Counted from the stretch's first letter, positions 7,459-15,659 are shown. The stretch is 38,544 nucleotides of DNA from UBA4744 sp963723165 (GCA_963723165.1 CAVRPP010000009.1:1-38544), one strand, 5' to 3'. A program made the numbers and translations. The notes: generated by a model from the letters alone, not told the origin.

Positions 7459-8526
7459 ATGACCGAACGAAAAGCGCACCGCAAAGCCGAAGGTTCGACC
7501 AACACGATTGTCGAAGTGCGGGGCGTGCGTTTTGGACACGACCCGTTCCCCGTCATTGCCGGGCCGGCCAGTGTCGAGTCGGAGGACCAGGTCATGCAGG
7601 CCGCCGAGATCGTCGCCGATCGGGGCGCTTCGTTGTTGCGGGGCGGCACCTTCCGGTCGCAGTCATCGCCCTACGCCTTCGCCGGCATGGGTAACGCCGG
7701 TCTGGCGCTGTTGAAAAAGGCGGGTGAATCGGTCGATCTGCCGATCCTCACCGAGGTCGGGGAGATCGCCGACGCCGATCTGGCCGCCGATCATGCCGAT
7801 ATGCTCGAAATCGGGCCATCGAACATGCAGAACTTCGAGTTGCTGCGTGCTGTGGGCCGCGCCGGGAAACCGGTGCTCCTCAACCGGGGACCGTCGGCCA
7901 CCATCGACGAGTGGCTGTGGTCGGCCGAGTACCTGCTGGCCGAAGGCAACGACCAGGTCGTCATGTGTGAGCGGGGGATCCGCACGTTCGAGCACAGCAC
8001 CCAGAACACGCTCGATATCAGTGCCGTGCCGGTGGTCAAGGAACGGTCCCACCTCCCGGTGATCGTCGACCCGTCACATGCCGCCGGCCATCGGAGCCTG
8101 GTCACCCCGCTGGCGCTGGCCGCTCAGGGGGTGGGCGCCGACGGCCTGGCAGTCGAGGTTCACCCCTCCCCGGATGAAGCACTCTCGGACCAATTGCAGC
8201 AACTCGACGGCATCGGGTTTGGTGCTCTCATGGATGCGCTCGGGATATCCCGGATGCGCCAGGCAGTCGACATCGTCGACCGGGAAATCGTCCGGTTGTT
8301 CGCCCGGCGACGCGGCCTGTCGCTGGCCATCGGCCGGGTGAAAGCGTTGCGCGGCATGCCGGTGCAGATTCCCGACCGGGAAGAAGAACTGCTGACTGTG
8401 ATCCGGGAGGAAGCCGTGCTGCAGGGAATCGACCCCGCCTACATGGAGCGGATCTTCAAAGAGATCCTCGCCGAATCCAGAAAGGCTCAGTGGGAAGAAC
8501 GCCAAGGCCGTCCGGCGCTTCCTTAG
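7459..8526 (+). CDS. DAHP synthase type I-beta fused to C-terminal chorismate mutase
   Basis: A 355-residue bifunctional enzyme. Residues about 15-260 are a type I-beta 3-deoxy-7-phosphoheptulonate synthase (PEP + erythrose 4-phosphate, first step of the shikimate pathway), with VIAGPASVES, LLRGGTFRSQSSPYAF, LLNRGPSATIDEWL, CERGIRTFE and IVDPSHAAGHRS. Residues about 265-345 are an AroQ-type chorismate mutase helix bundle (MRQAVDIVDREIVRLFARRRGLSLAIGRVK), which converts chorismate to prephenate for Phe and Tyr. In such fusions the mutase domain commonly also mediates allosteric control. The order, synthase then mutase, is the reverse of the Bacillus enzyme. Transcription appears to be controlled by the aromatic leader and attenuator immediately upstream. 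Confidence 0.9.
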   Translation: MTERKAHRKAEGSTNTIVEVRGVRFGHDPFPVIAGPASVESEDQVMQAAEIVADRGASLLRGGTFRSQSSPYAFAGMGNAGLALLKKAGESVDLPILTEVGEIADADLAADHADMLEIGPSNMQNFELLRAVGRAGKPVLLNRGPSATIDEWLWSAEYLLAEGNDQVVMCERGIRTFEHSTQNTLDISAVPVVKERSHLPVIVDPSHAAGHRSLVTPLALAAQGVGADGLAVEVHPSPDEALSDQLQQLDGIGFGALMDALGISRMRQAVDIVDREIVRLFARRRGLSLAIGRVKALRGMPVQIPDREEELLTVIREEAVLQGIDPAYMERIFKEILAESRKAQWEERQGRPALP

Positions 8527-9473
8527 AAACTGGTCGCAACAAACGCCACGTACACCGCCAGGAGGGTGATGCCCTCCCAGCGAACCAGTTTGTTGCCCGT
8601 GGCGGTGAGAATCCCGGCGAAAGCCGCCACTCCGAGCATGAAGAGCAGCCCGGTTCTGAATCCGCTGACCAGTGCTCCACCCCCCACCAGAGCCGCGCCG
8701 CCGGCGACGGCCAGCGAGTTGAAGAGGTTCGAGCCGAGCAGGTTGCCCACTACCAGGTCGTTCTCGTTGCGCCGCGCCGCTGCCAGAGCCGTAGCCAGCT
8801 CCGGAAGACTCGTGCCGAACGCCACCAGGGTGAGGCCGACGAAGCCTTCCGAAAGGTCCAGTTGCCGGGCGATCTCCTGCGCTCCCCGCACCAGCGCCTC
8901 GGCGCCGCCCAGCGTGGCCACCAACGCGACGGTGCCGATGATGATCTCGAAGCGGGGGTTGGCACGACCTGAGTCATAGGTCATCTCGTCGAGTTCAGCG
9001 GTGACCTGACCGGTCCCTTCCGTGTCGGAACGGGCCCACCCGACCAGGAACAGAGCCGCTCCCACCATGGCCAAGACCAGGATGATGCCTTCTGTCATCG
9101 TCAACGACCGGTCCCAAGCCACGATGACCAGCAGCAGGACGGCGGCCAGCATCAAGAGACCCTCGCGACGGAGGGTCTTGATGTGATCGGCCACGGGCGA
9201 AACCAGGGCCGTTGCCCCGAGTACCAGGCTCAGGTTGGCGACGTTGGAACCGATTACGTTGCCGACCGCCAGATCCAGGCCGCCGCCGGCCGCAGCCACC
9301 ACACTCACCAGGAATTCGGGAGCCGAGGTGCCCATACCGACCACCAGTGCTCCGATCAGGATGGGGGAAAGCCCCCAGACCCGCGACAGCCGGGCGGCGG
9401 CCAGCACGAAACGGTCGGCGCCGGCCGTCAGCAAGACAAGGCCAAGGACGACGAGAGCTATCGCACCGGCCAC
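8523..9473 (-). CDS. calcium/sodium antiporter (CaCA family, YrbG-like)
   Basis: A 316-residue membrane protein with two homologous halves of about five transmembrane helices each. The first alpha repeat is GALVVGMGTSAPEFLVS with AVGNVIGSNVANL. The second is LTLVAFGTSLPELATAL with VVGNLLGSNLFNS. The acidic residues in GTSxPE are the ion ligands of this exchanger family. It moves Ca2+ against Na+ or H+ across the cytoplasmic membrane. The start is GTG 9473, preceded by GGGAGAAGG. It begins 15 bp after the stop of the LLM oxidoreductase, which suggests co-transcription, and ends with a 4-bp overlap against the convergent DAHP synthase gene. Confidence 0.88.
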   Translation of the reverse strand: MAGAIALVVLGLVLLTAGADRFVLAAARLSRVWGLSPILIGALVVGMGTSAPEFLVSVVAAAGGGLDLAVGNVIGSNVANLSLVLGATALVSPVADHIKTLRREGLLMLAAVLLLVIVAWDRSLTMTEGIILVLAMVGAALFLVGWARSDTEGTGQVTAELDEMTYDSGRANPRFEIIIGTVALVATLGGAEALVRGAQEIARQLDLSEGFVGLTLVAFGTSLPELATALAAARRNENDLVVGNLLGSNLFNSLAVAGGAALVGGGALVSGFRTGLLFMLGVAAFAGILTATGNKLVRWEGITLLAVYVAFVATSF

Positions 9474-9488
9474 AGAGAACCCTTCTCC

Positions 9489-10265
9489 CTAGGAGGCGTT
9501 CTGGTCGTCACGCCAGGACAGCCAGTCCTTGACAACGCCCATGTCGTAGTCCGGTCCATTGAAGCCGAGCGTAACCTGCTGGGCGTCGCTCTCGATCAGG
9601 CTGTCGGCGACTTCGAGCTTCTCGGGGTCGACGCCCACCGACCGTTCGATCGTCGCCGGGTCGCGGCCCACTTTGGCGCACCACTCGTTCAGCACGCGGT
9701 TCTTGCGGGCGAACATGTCGGGTTCCTTGGCGCTGTAGAAGCCGTGCCAGATGTGTGCGTGTTCGGCCACGATCCGCAAAGTCACCTTCTCACCGCCGCC
9801 GCCGATCATGATCGGTATGTCGCGGACGGGTTGGGGGTTCAGCCTGGCCAACCGCTCTTTGATGAGGGGCATGTTGGCGTCGAGATTGTGAAGGCGGCCC
9901 ACGGCCGTCCCGAACTCATAGCCGTACTCCGTGTAGTCCCGCTCGAACCAGCCTGATCCCAGACCCAGGATGAGCCTCCCGCCGGAAATATGGTCGACGG
10001 TGCGGGCCATGTCGGCCAGGAGTTGGGGGTTGCGGTACGAGTTGCACGTCACCAGTGGGCCGATCTCGACTCGCTCTGTGATCTCGGCCCAGGAGGCGAG
10101 CATCGTCCATGCCTCGAAATGCTTGCCGTCCGGCTCCCCGTAGAGGGGATAGAAGTGGTCCCAGTTGTAGACAATGTCGACGCCCATTTCCTCGGCGGCG
10201 ATGACCGCTTTGCGGATGTCGGCGTAGTCGGCGTGCTGGGGGTGCAGCTGTACTCCAATGCGCAT
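9489..10265 (-). CDS. LLM-class F420-dependent oxidoreductase
   Basis: A 258-residue TIM-barrel protein of the luciferase-like monooxygenase superfamily. Recognisable parts are MRIGVQLHPQHADY, VDIVYNWDHFYPLYG, the phrase TERVEIGPLVTCNSYRNPQLLADMARTVDHISGG (its first and last parts define the family), LILGLGSGWFERDYTEYGYEFG and PIMIGGGGEKVTLRIVAEHA. Actinobacterial members with this pattern use reduced F420 rather than FMN, but cofactor choice is inferred. Substrate unknown. ATG 10265 gives the standard N-terminus. It probably leads a two-gene unit with the exchanger downstream. Confidence 0.86.
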   Translation of the reverse strand: MRIGVQLHPQHADYADIRKAVIAAEEMGVDIVYNWDHFYPLYGEPDGKHFEAWTMLASWAEITERVEIGPLVTCNSYRNPQLLADMARTVDHISGGRLILGLGSGWFERDYTEYGYEFGTAVGRLHNLDANMPLIKERLARLNPQPVRDIPIMIGGGGEKVTLRIVAEHAHIWHGFYSAKEPDMFARKNRVLNEWCAKVGRDPATIERSVGVDPEKLEVADSLIESDAQQVTLGFNGPDYDMGVVKDWLSWRDDQNAS

Positions 10266-10353
10266 GGGGATCCTCTCGGACAGATTTTGGGACGCTCAAC
10301 GGTAGCGCAGCCCCGTGACTGCGCCGCTCGAGGCGACGGAGGCGGACGGCCGT

Positions 10354-11370
10354 CTACGACAGGGCGGCCAACCGTTCGGCGATCAGCCGGGTGAGGCGTT
10401 CCTGACCGACGGTGTTGAGGTGGACCGGATCCCGGAACTGCTCGATCGGCCAGATTTCCTCGCGGGTCGTGTCGATCAGCTCCACGCCGTGATCGGCGGC
10501 GAAGGCCGCCAGCGCTGCGTGGAAAGCCTCGATGTTGGCCGTCCCGTCGGGATGCAGGGCGGCCCAATCGTCCACAACCACGGGCAGGTCGATCAATACC
10601 ACGGTGACTCCGGCCGCTTCCAGTTTGTCGACCGTGCGGGCCAGGGCCTCCAGCTCGAGACCCCCGATTTCGTATTCGGTCAGAGACCGTGCGGCCATCT
10701 GGCTTGCCCAGAGCTCGTCGACCTCGTAGGGCGGATCGGTTGTCTCAGGTGGTATTTCGATTTCGATGCGCCGGATTGCGTCGAACAGCTGCCTGGGGTT
10801 GCGGAGAGCGGGTCTGTGCCTCAAGAATGCAGAGCCCTGTTCGGCGAACTCCTCGAGGGTTTGCTTGATCGGAGCGGTCCCGAGAAAAGCTGCCCGCCCG
10901 TTCGAAGCGAGATAGATCTGCAGCAGCTCTTGCTGGGTCACGGCGTTGTCGTTGAAAGCCCGGCTGGTCAACCCGATGACGACGAAGTCGGGATGAAGGG
11001 TGGGTTCGACCACCTCGTCGATGAACATTTCGATTAGCCGTGGCGAAGAGCCGTCGATGGCTGCATTGAAGGCCGTCCGGCCGGTGAGTTGAGCGAAGAA
11101 GTCCCCGTCGAAGCCGCGATTGACCGCCGACGATCCCATGAAGACCACATCTGCGCCGGCGCCGTCGAGGGCTTCCATGGCTGCCACCTTGTCATCGAGG
11201 TCGTTTGATCCCCAATCGGGGACGTAGCGCAGGTAGGGCTCGAGGATCCGCGCACCGGCTTCGCCCAGCAGGAGAATCGCCACCAGGGCGATCACCGCCA
11301 CCAGCGCAGGGCGGTGACGGCCCGGCGGGTCGGGGGTTTCGAGCTTTGGTTGTTGGTCGAGGTCGGTCAT
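10354..11370 (-). CDS. membrane-anchored SGNH/GDSL-like hydrolase (AlgJ/AlgX-type partner of MBOAT)
   Basis: A 338-residue protein. Residues about 20-45 form one transmembrane anchor (ALVAVIALVAILLLGEAGA). The catalytic Ser lies in VVFMGSSAVNRGFD (near residue 78) and the Asp/His pair in DPVHLNTVG (near residues 315-318), the SGNH triad order. Proteins of this type act outside the membrane with MBOAT partners to move acetyl groups onto polysaccharides. The gene begins 7 bp after the stop of the MBOAT gene, so the two are surely one operon. The open frame extends to 11544, but ATG 11370 fits the hydrophobic anchor. The acceptor glycan is unknown; the upstream envelope genes are compatible with a surface polysaccharide. 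Confidence 0.82.
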   Translation of the reverse strand: MTDLDQQPKLETPDPPGRHRPALVAVIALVAILLLGEAGARILEPYLRYVPDWGSNDLDDKVAAMEALDGAGADVVFMGSSAVNRGFDGDFFAQLTGRTAFNAAIDGSSPRLIEMFIDEVVEPTLHPDFVVIGLTSRAFNDNAVTQQELLQIYLASNGRAAFLGTAPIKQTLEEFAEQGSAFLRHRPALRNPRQLFDAIRRIEIEIPPETTDPPYEVDELWASQMAARSLTEYEIGGLELEALARTVDKLEAAGVTVVLIDLPVVVDDWAALHPDGTANIEAFHAALAAFAADHGVELIDTTREEIWPIEQFRDPVHLNTVGQERLTRLIAERLAALS

Positions 11371-11377
11371 GGTTGTC

Positions 11378-12790
11378 CTAGAACTGGAAGTAGATGAAGG
11401 GGACAGGAGTGCCGCCGCTCCACAGGATGACGGCCAGGACCATCGACCCGTAGGCGACACCGCGGACCAGGGCGGGCAGTTGCTGCACGGCAGAGTGGCT
11501 GTGCAGGTTCCGTTGCAGCAGATCGAGGGCGAACGAGATGGCAAGCACGATGAGCACCGTCGCTGCCTCGCGGAGGATCAGCCCGCCCGATCGAACGGTG
11601 AGCAGACCCTGAAGGTAGGCGAACGCTTCCGGGAACGATTCTGCCCGGAAGAAGATCCAGGTGATGTTGACCAGATTGAACGTGATGAAGGCGGGGAGGA
11701 CATCGCTCCATTCGAATGCGTCGGTGGGGCCTTTCCTGGTGATGTGGCGTACTTGACGGTGGGCGACCAGGTAGAGGCCGTGGAGCCCACCCCAAACAAC
11801 AAACGTCCAGGCGGCGCCGTGCCATAGACCGCCGAGCAGCATCGTCAGCATGAGGTTGCGGTACGTCTTGGAGGTGCCCTTGCGGTTGCCGCCGAGCGGG
11901 ATGTACAGGTAGTCGCGCAGCCAGGTGGAGAGTGAGATATGCCAGTTGCGCCAGAAATGGGTGATGTTGCGGGAGAGGTACGGCTGGTTGAAGTTCTCCA
12001 TCAATTCGATCCCGAGTAGACGGGAGGAGCCGCGGGCGATGTCGGAATACCCGGCAAAGTCGCCGTAGATCTGCAGCGCAAACGCCACAATCCCGACGTA
12101 CAGGGTTGCGGCTCCGGCGGTATCAGCATTGCGGAAAGCTTCGTTGACGATCGGGGCCATCGAGTCCGCAATAACCACTTTGCGGACCAGGCCGAGCAGG
12201 ATCAGGAACAAGCCGCTGCGGATCTGCTCGTACGAAATGGATGTGCGCGGAGTCTTGATCTGGGGGAGCAGGCGCTGGGCTCGCTCGATCGGACCTGCCA
12301 CCAGCTGGGGGAAGAACGCTACGTAGACGGCGAAGTCGAGCAGGTTCTGCTCTGGTTCCTTCTTGCGGCGATACACGTCAATCGTGTAGGCGAGCGTCTG
12401 GAAGGTGTAGAAGGAGATCCCGACGGGCAGGATGATCTGCAGCGTCGGGGCGCTGGGCGCCAAGCCGAAATTTCCCATGAGATCGGCGAAAGAGTCGGCG
12501 AAGAAGTTGAAGTACTTGAAGAACCCGAGGATGCCGAGGTTGACCAGCAGGCTGAGACCGACAAGGCGTTTGCGGTCCGCGGTCCCGTCGCTGGTGGCCA
12601 GCCTGCGACCGACGTAGAAGTCCGTGATGGTCGACAGCATGAGCAAGCCCAGGAAGCGCCAATCCCACGCTGCGTAGAAGACGTAGGAGGCGACGAGCAG
12701 CAGGGCGTTTTGCCGCTTGCGCAGCACCGTCCAGTAGAGGACCAGCACCACCGGCAGAAAAACTGCGTATTCAAACGAGTTGAAGAACAA
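11378..12790 (-). CDS. MBOAT-family O-acyltransferase (AlgI-like)
   Basis: A 470-residue polytopic membrane protein with the AlgI/DltB pattern: FFNSFEYAVFLPVVLVLYW at the N-terminus, LPVGISFYTFQTLAYTIDVYR, FFPQLVAGPIERA, then the MBOAT core HFWRNWHISLSTWLRDYLYI (His near 281) and LGGLWHGAAWTFVVWGGLHG (His near 324). It moves an acyl group, usually acetyl, across the cytoplasmic membrane for transfer to an exported glycan by the SGNH partner encoded immediately downstream. The start codon is TTG at 12790, supported by GAGGT 7 bp upstream and by the family's typical N-terminus; no ATG gives a complete first helix. Confidence 0.9.
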   Translation of the reverse strand: MFFNSFEYAVFLPVVLVLYWTVLRKRQNALLLVASYVFYAAWDWRFLGLLMLSTITDFYVGRRLATSDGTADRKRLVGLSLLVNLGILGFFKYFNFFADSFADLMGNFGLAPSAPTLQIILPVGISFYTFQTLAYTIDVYRRKKEPEQNLLDFAVYVAFFPQLVAGPIERAQRLLPQIKTPRTSISYEQIRSGLFLILLGLVRKVVIADSMAPIVNEAFRNADTAGAATLYVGIVAFALQIYGDFAGYSDIARGSSRLLGIELMENFNQPYLSRNITHFWRNWHISLSTWLRDYLYIPLGGNRKGTSKTYRNLMLTMLLGGLWHGAAWTFVVWGGLHGLYLVAHRQVRHITRKGPTDAFEWSDVLPAFITFNLVNITWIFFRAESFPEAFAYLQGLLTVRSGGLILREAATVLIVLAISFALDLLQRNLHSHSAVQQLPALVRGVAYGSMVLAVILWSGGTPVPFIYFQF

Positions 12791-12906
12791 GCTCTGACCT
12801 CAATTACGGGCCGCCCCCGACCGCCGCCACGAGTGTGAAAAGCAGTCGGGATGTTACCCACGTACTCCCAACCAGTTGTCGGGTGTTTCAGCGGCCGGCT
12901 TGACCG

Positions 12907-13542
12907 TTACGGGAAGACCTGGGCGGCGATGTTGAGCACCTCGTCGACCGGAATCGCACCGGAGAGCCGGCCGAGGACGATCCCGTCGGCGTCGACGAAC
13001 ACGGAGAGCGGGAAGACGGTCAAACCGAAGGAATTCGACACGGTGTTGGCCTGGTCGTCGACCACAACCGGGATTTGCCACCCCTCTTCCTCAAGCCACG
13101 TCGAAGGCGGCCAATTGGAGCGGGTTGAGGTTGCGCTGGTCGAGACCGAGTAGAAATCGAACCCGGTGGGTAATGCGTTCTCGCTGAAGTGTTGGGCGTA
13201 TTCCGAGACCTCGGACTGGCATCCCGGTCACCAATGAGTGAGCAGTAGAAGGACTTTGGGCCGGCCGTCGTTGGTGATGTTGACCGGCTTACCGTTGAAG
13301 TCCTGTCCGGTGACTTCGGGCATCGGCAAACCGATAGCCGGGTCGGTCGTGTCGGGCGAGTAGGCAGGCAGGGAACCGCCGGATACGGACACGTCGGCGT
13401 ATTCCTGAGCCGCCGGAGTTCCGTCGTCGCCGTCTCCTCCGCCGGCGGTCACGAACGCAACTACCAGCAGCGCCAGGATGCCTCCGCCGACGTAGAACGG
13501 CACCATGGAGCGCTTCTTTTGTGGTTTCTTTCGACTGGTCAT
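12907..13542 (-). CDS. TlpA/thioredoxin-like selenoprotein (UGA = Sec105, UxxC active site)
   Basis: ATG 13542 opens a frame of 104 codons that stops at TGA (13228-13230). If that TGA is read as selenocysteine, the frame continues 106 codons to TAA 12907-12909. The product is 211 residues: a basic N-terminus and one transmembrane anchor (MVPFYVGGGILALLVVAFVT), then a TlpA/redoxin fold. The TGA falls exactly at the first active-site cysteine, LLLLTHW-U-PGCQSEV (Sec105, Cys108). The cis-proline loop GLTVFPLSVFVD (Pro178) is in the second half, so both halves are needed for the fold. A hairpin with GGUC loop follows the TGA, and a tRNA-Sec gene lies in the window. It should act outside the membrane as a thiol-disulfide oxidoreductase. 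It overlaps dsbB by 4 bp. A standard annotation would truncate it. Confidence 0.88.
13202..13215 (-). promoter_or_regulatory. bacterial SECIS-like hairpin in the selenoprotein mRNA
   Basis: Reading the minus strand, 17 nt after TGA comes the loop GGTC, closed by perfect 5-bp arms: TCCGA-GGTC-TCGGA (13215 down to 13202). In E. coli fdhF the SelB-binding hairpin has the same GGUC tetraloop closed by an A-U pair, 18 nt after UGA. Loop sequence, closing pair and distance therefore agree. No clear bulged U is visible in the 5' arm, which differs from E. coli; bSECIS stems vary among phyla. Confidence 0.75.
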
Positions 13543-14099
13543 TGGTCGCTTTCGGTTCGGTCACCCGGTGCAGCCCACAGCATAAGGGAGATCATGAGAC
13601 TAAATCCGATGAACGACATCAACGGGAAGTCGACAAAACCGAATTCCCAGATGTATCGCTCTGTGCAGGAAACGTCCAGGGAGCAGCCGAGTATCTCCGC
13701 GTCGGGTATGTAGCCGATGACGTACTGGTAGAGAGCCAGGACGGCGCCGATCACCATCAACGGGAGCACATACACCCGGATCGCCGTGTCACGCTTGAAG
13801 GCAGCAATCCCCATGATCACGACCAGCGGGTACATGACGATCCGCTGGTACCAGCAGAGAGAGCAGGGCGGATAGCCGACGATCTCGGAGTAGTAGAGGC
13901 TTCCCAGCATCGAAACCAGGGCGATGAGGAAGACAATCCAGTAGGTCCAGTCGCCGAAGACGTCCTTGACCTGGTCGTTCCACCGTGCGAGGGCAGGGGA
14001 GACCCGGCTCCCGAATCCAAGCACGACGATGCCGATCGTCCCGGCCAGCGCGGCCAGAGCCATCAGGGCGAAGAACCGATCGGCCAGGGCAACGTCCAT
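13539..14099 (-). CDS. dsbB: DsbB-like disulfide bond formation membrane protein
   Basis: A 186-residue membrane protein with about four to five transmembrane helices. The first periplasmic cysteine pair is YPPCSLCWYQRI (Cys79, Cys82), the diagnostic DsbB/BdbC phrase. The second pair is LGCSLDVSC (Cys139, Cys145) in the following external loop. DsbB oxidises a thioredoxin-fold partner and passes electrons to quinone. Here the partner is almost certainly the next gene, which overlaps by ATGA and encodes a UxxC thioredoxin-like protein rather than the usual DsbA. The N-terminal helix is longer than in E. coli DsbB. Confidence 0.9.
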   Translation of the reverse strand: MDVALADRFFALMALAALAGTIGIVVLGFGSRVSPALARWNDQVKDVFGDWTYWIVFLIALVSMLGSLYYSEIVGYPPCSLCWYQRIVMYPLVVIMGIAAFKRDTAIRVYVLPLMVIGAVLALYQYVIGYIPDAEILGCSLDVSCTERYIWEFGFVDFPLMSFIGFSLMISLMLWAAPGDRTESDQ

Positions 14100-14743
14100 C
14101 CGCAGCAGGATAGTGGTGGGATTGCGGGTCTTCGGTCGGGTCGGTGGGGCCGGGTCGCCACGGATGCCCCTGGTGAGGACAGCCTTCTATCGCTACCGTC
14201 GCTTGCCCCCTCCGACCGAGCTGCGCTCGGCCACCTCCCCCACCTGCGGTGGGGGAGGACGCGTGGGGGTGACCATTTTCGGGTCGTGTCGTTGCCGTTC
14301 TTCGTCCTCTCGCGGTTGTGCTGGGGGAGGTGGTTCTCGCTGGAGGCGAGAAGCGGAGGGGGTGTGTCCTGTGCTGGGTGTGGTGTTGTGCCTTGTCCGT
14401 GCGAGTTGTGCTCGGCCATCTTCTCCATCTGCGGTGGGGGAAGGGCGCGTGGGGGTGACCATTTTCGGGTCGTGTTGTTGCCGTTCTTCGTCCTCTCGCG
14501 GTTGTGCTGGGGGAGGTGGTTCTCGCTGGAGGCGAGAAGCGGAGGGGGTGTGTCCTGTGCTGGGTGTGGTGTTGTGCCTTGTCCGTGCGAGTTGTGCTCG
14601 GCCATCTTCTCCATCTGCGGTGGGGGAGGGCGCGTGGGGGTGACCATTTTCGGGTCGTGTTGTTGCCGTTCTTCGTCCTCTCCCGGTTGTGCTGGGGGAG
14701 GTGGTTCTCGCTGGAGGCGAGAAGCGGAGGGGGCAGCCGGCAG
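14100..14743. repeat. GC-rich tandem repeat, period 185-186 bp
   Basis: No gene is supported. Three near-identical units begin GCGTGGGGGTGACCATTTTC at 14261, 14447 and 14632. Each contains TCGTCCTCTCGCGGTTGTGC (or CTCCCGGTTGTG), GGGGGAGGTGGTTCTCGCTG, the arm pair CTCGC...GGCGAG and GGAGGGGGTGTGTCCTGTGC. The array is the same family as 6820-7180 (181-bp period), differing by point changes, so units appear to be homogenised locally. The first unit is preceded at 14209 by CCTCCGACCGAGCTGCGCTC, also found at 15467. Confidence 0.82.
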
Positions 14744-15439
14744 CTAGGTCTTCAGGAGAGAGAAGACGATGAAGGCAGGGACTTCGCTCAGTTTCTCGTA
14801 CGTCTCGGGGGACCGTGCCCTGACTGCCGCGGATGGACGCGGTTCGACTATGCGTTCGATCAGAAAACCTGCTTCGACGAATTCGTCACAGGTGGCTTGC
14901 AGGGGTTGCCTCCAATAGGTAACGCCGAGTTTGTCCTGCCAGACCTCCGAGATTCGTTCGACCTCGAAGTAGCTGCCCCCGAGCCGGTGCCAGTCGCTGG
15001 TGGGGTGGTGGGTTGACACCACCAGGCGACCGCCTGACCGCAGAAGCCGATAGGTCTCGGACAGGACCAAGGCACGATCCTGCAGATGGTGGATGACCAG
15101 GGCCATGACGGCTCTGTCGAACGACCCATCGCGCAGCCAGTCAATCGGCCGATTGAGATCGTGGACCCGGAACTCGCCGGGAGGGGGCACCCTTTCCGAA
15201 GCGAGCCGCACCATCTCCGGGCTCTCATCGAGTCCGTAGACGATGGCTCCCTGCCCGGCCAGCTGCTCGGCGTAGAGCCCGGGTCCGCAACCCAGGTCGA
15301 GGACCCGATGGCCGGACACATCACCGATGGCTTCGAGCACTGCCGGTCGGTCATAAAGGGCGTTGTATGCACCCACGGCAGCTCGCTCAGCGTATTCGAC
15401 TGCGAATTCGTCGTAGCTGAGTCCATGTGGATCGTTCAT
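14744..15439 (-). CDS. class I SAM-dependent methyltransferase
   Basis: A 231-residue methyltransferase. The SAM-binding motif I is VLDLGCGPGLYAEQLA (about 46-61). The acidic loop is YGLDESPEMVRLA, and motif IV is SFDRAVMALVIHHLQDR, followed by LLRSGGRLVVSTHHP. These are the features of the Methyltransf_11/UbiE-like group acting on small molecules. ATG 15439 gives the usual short N-terminal helix; the open frame upstream is repeat DNA. Substrate unknown, and the neighbours do not suggest one: it sits alone between two repeat arrays. Confidence 0.86.
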   Translation of the reverse strand: MNDPHGLSYDEFAVEYAERAAVGAYNALYDRPAVLEAIGDVSGHRVLDLGCGPGLYAEQLAGQGAIVYGLDESPEMVRLASERVPPPGEFRVHDLNRPIDWLRDGSFDRAVMALVIHHLQDRALVLSETYRLLRSGGRLVVSTHHPTSDWHRLGGSYFEVERISEVWQDKLGVTYWRQPLQATCDEFVEAGFLIERIVEPRPSAAVRARSPETYEKLSEVPAFIVFSLLKT

Positions 15440-15659
15440 GGGGCCAGTTTGGCAGGATGGTGCCCCCTCCGACCGAGCTGCGCTCGGCCACCTCCCCCAC
15501 CTGCGGCGGGCGAGGACGCGGGGGGTTGGCCCACATGTTCGTCCTCCCCCGGCTGTGCCGGGGGAGGTGGTTCTCGCTGGGGGCGAGAAGCGGAGGGGGC
15601 ATGTCCTGTGCTGGGTGCCGTGGTGTGCCCCTCCGTCCAAACTTCGGCCCGGTTGCTTC
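15440..15659. repeat. single-copy unit of the GC-rich repeat family
   Basis: One unit of the family seen at 14.2-14.7 kb: CCTCCGACCGAGCTGCGCTC, then a CACCTCCCCCACCTGCGGCG stem, CTCCCCCGGCTGTGCCGGGG as a perfect hairpin, and GCGGAGGGGGCATGTCCTGT. It fills the space between the aminopeptidase stop and the methyltransferase start. Confidence 0.75.

Noticed and set aside
13966..14747. Long open frames on both strands across the repeat arrays
   Set aside because: They arise from GC bias and repeat length, give low-complexity Pro/Arg/Gly sequences, match no family and lack ribosome sites. The same applies to frames at 2.1-2.6, 5.0-5.7 and 6.6-7.3 kb.
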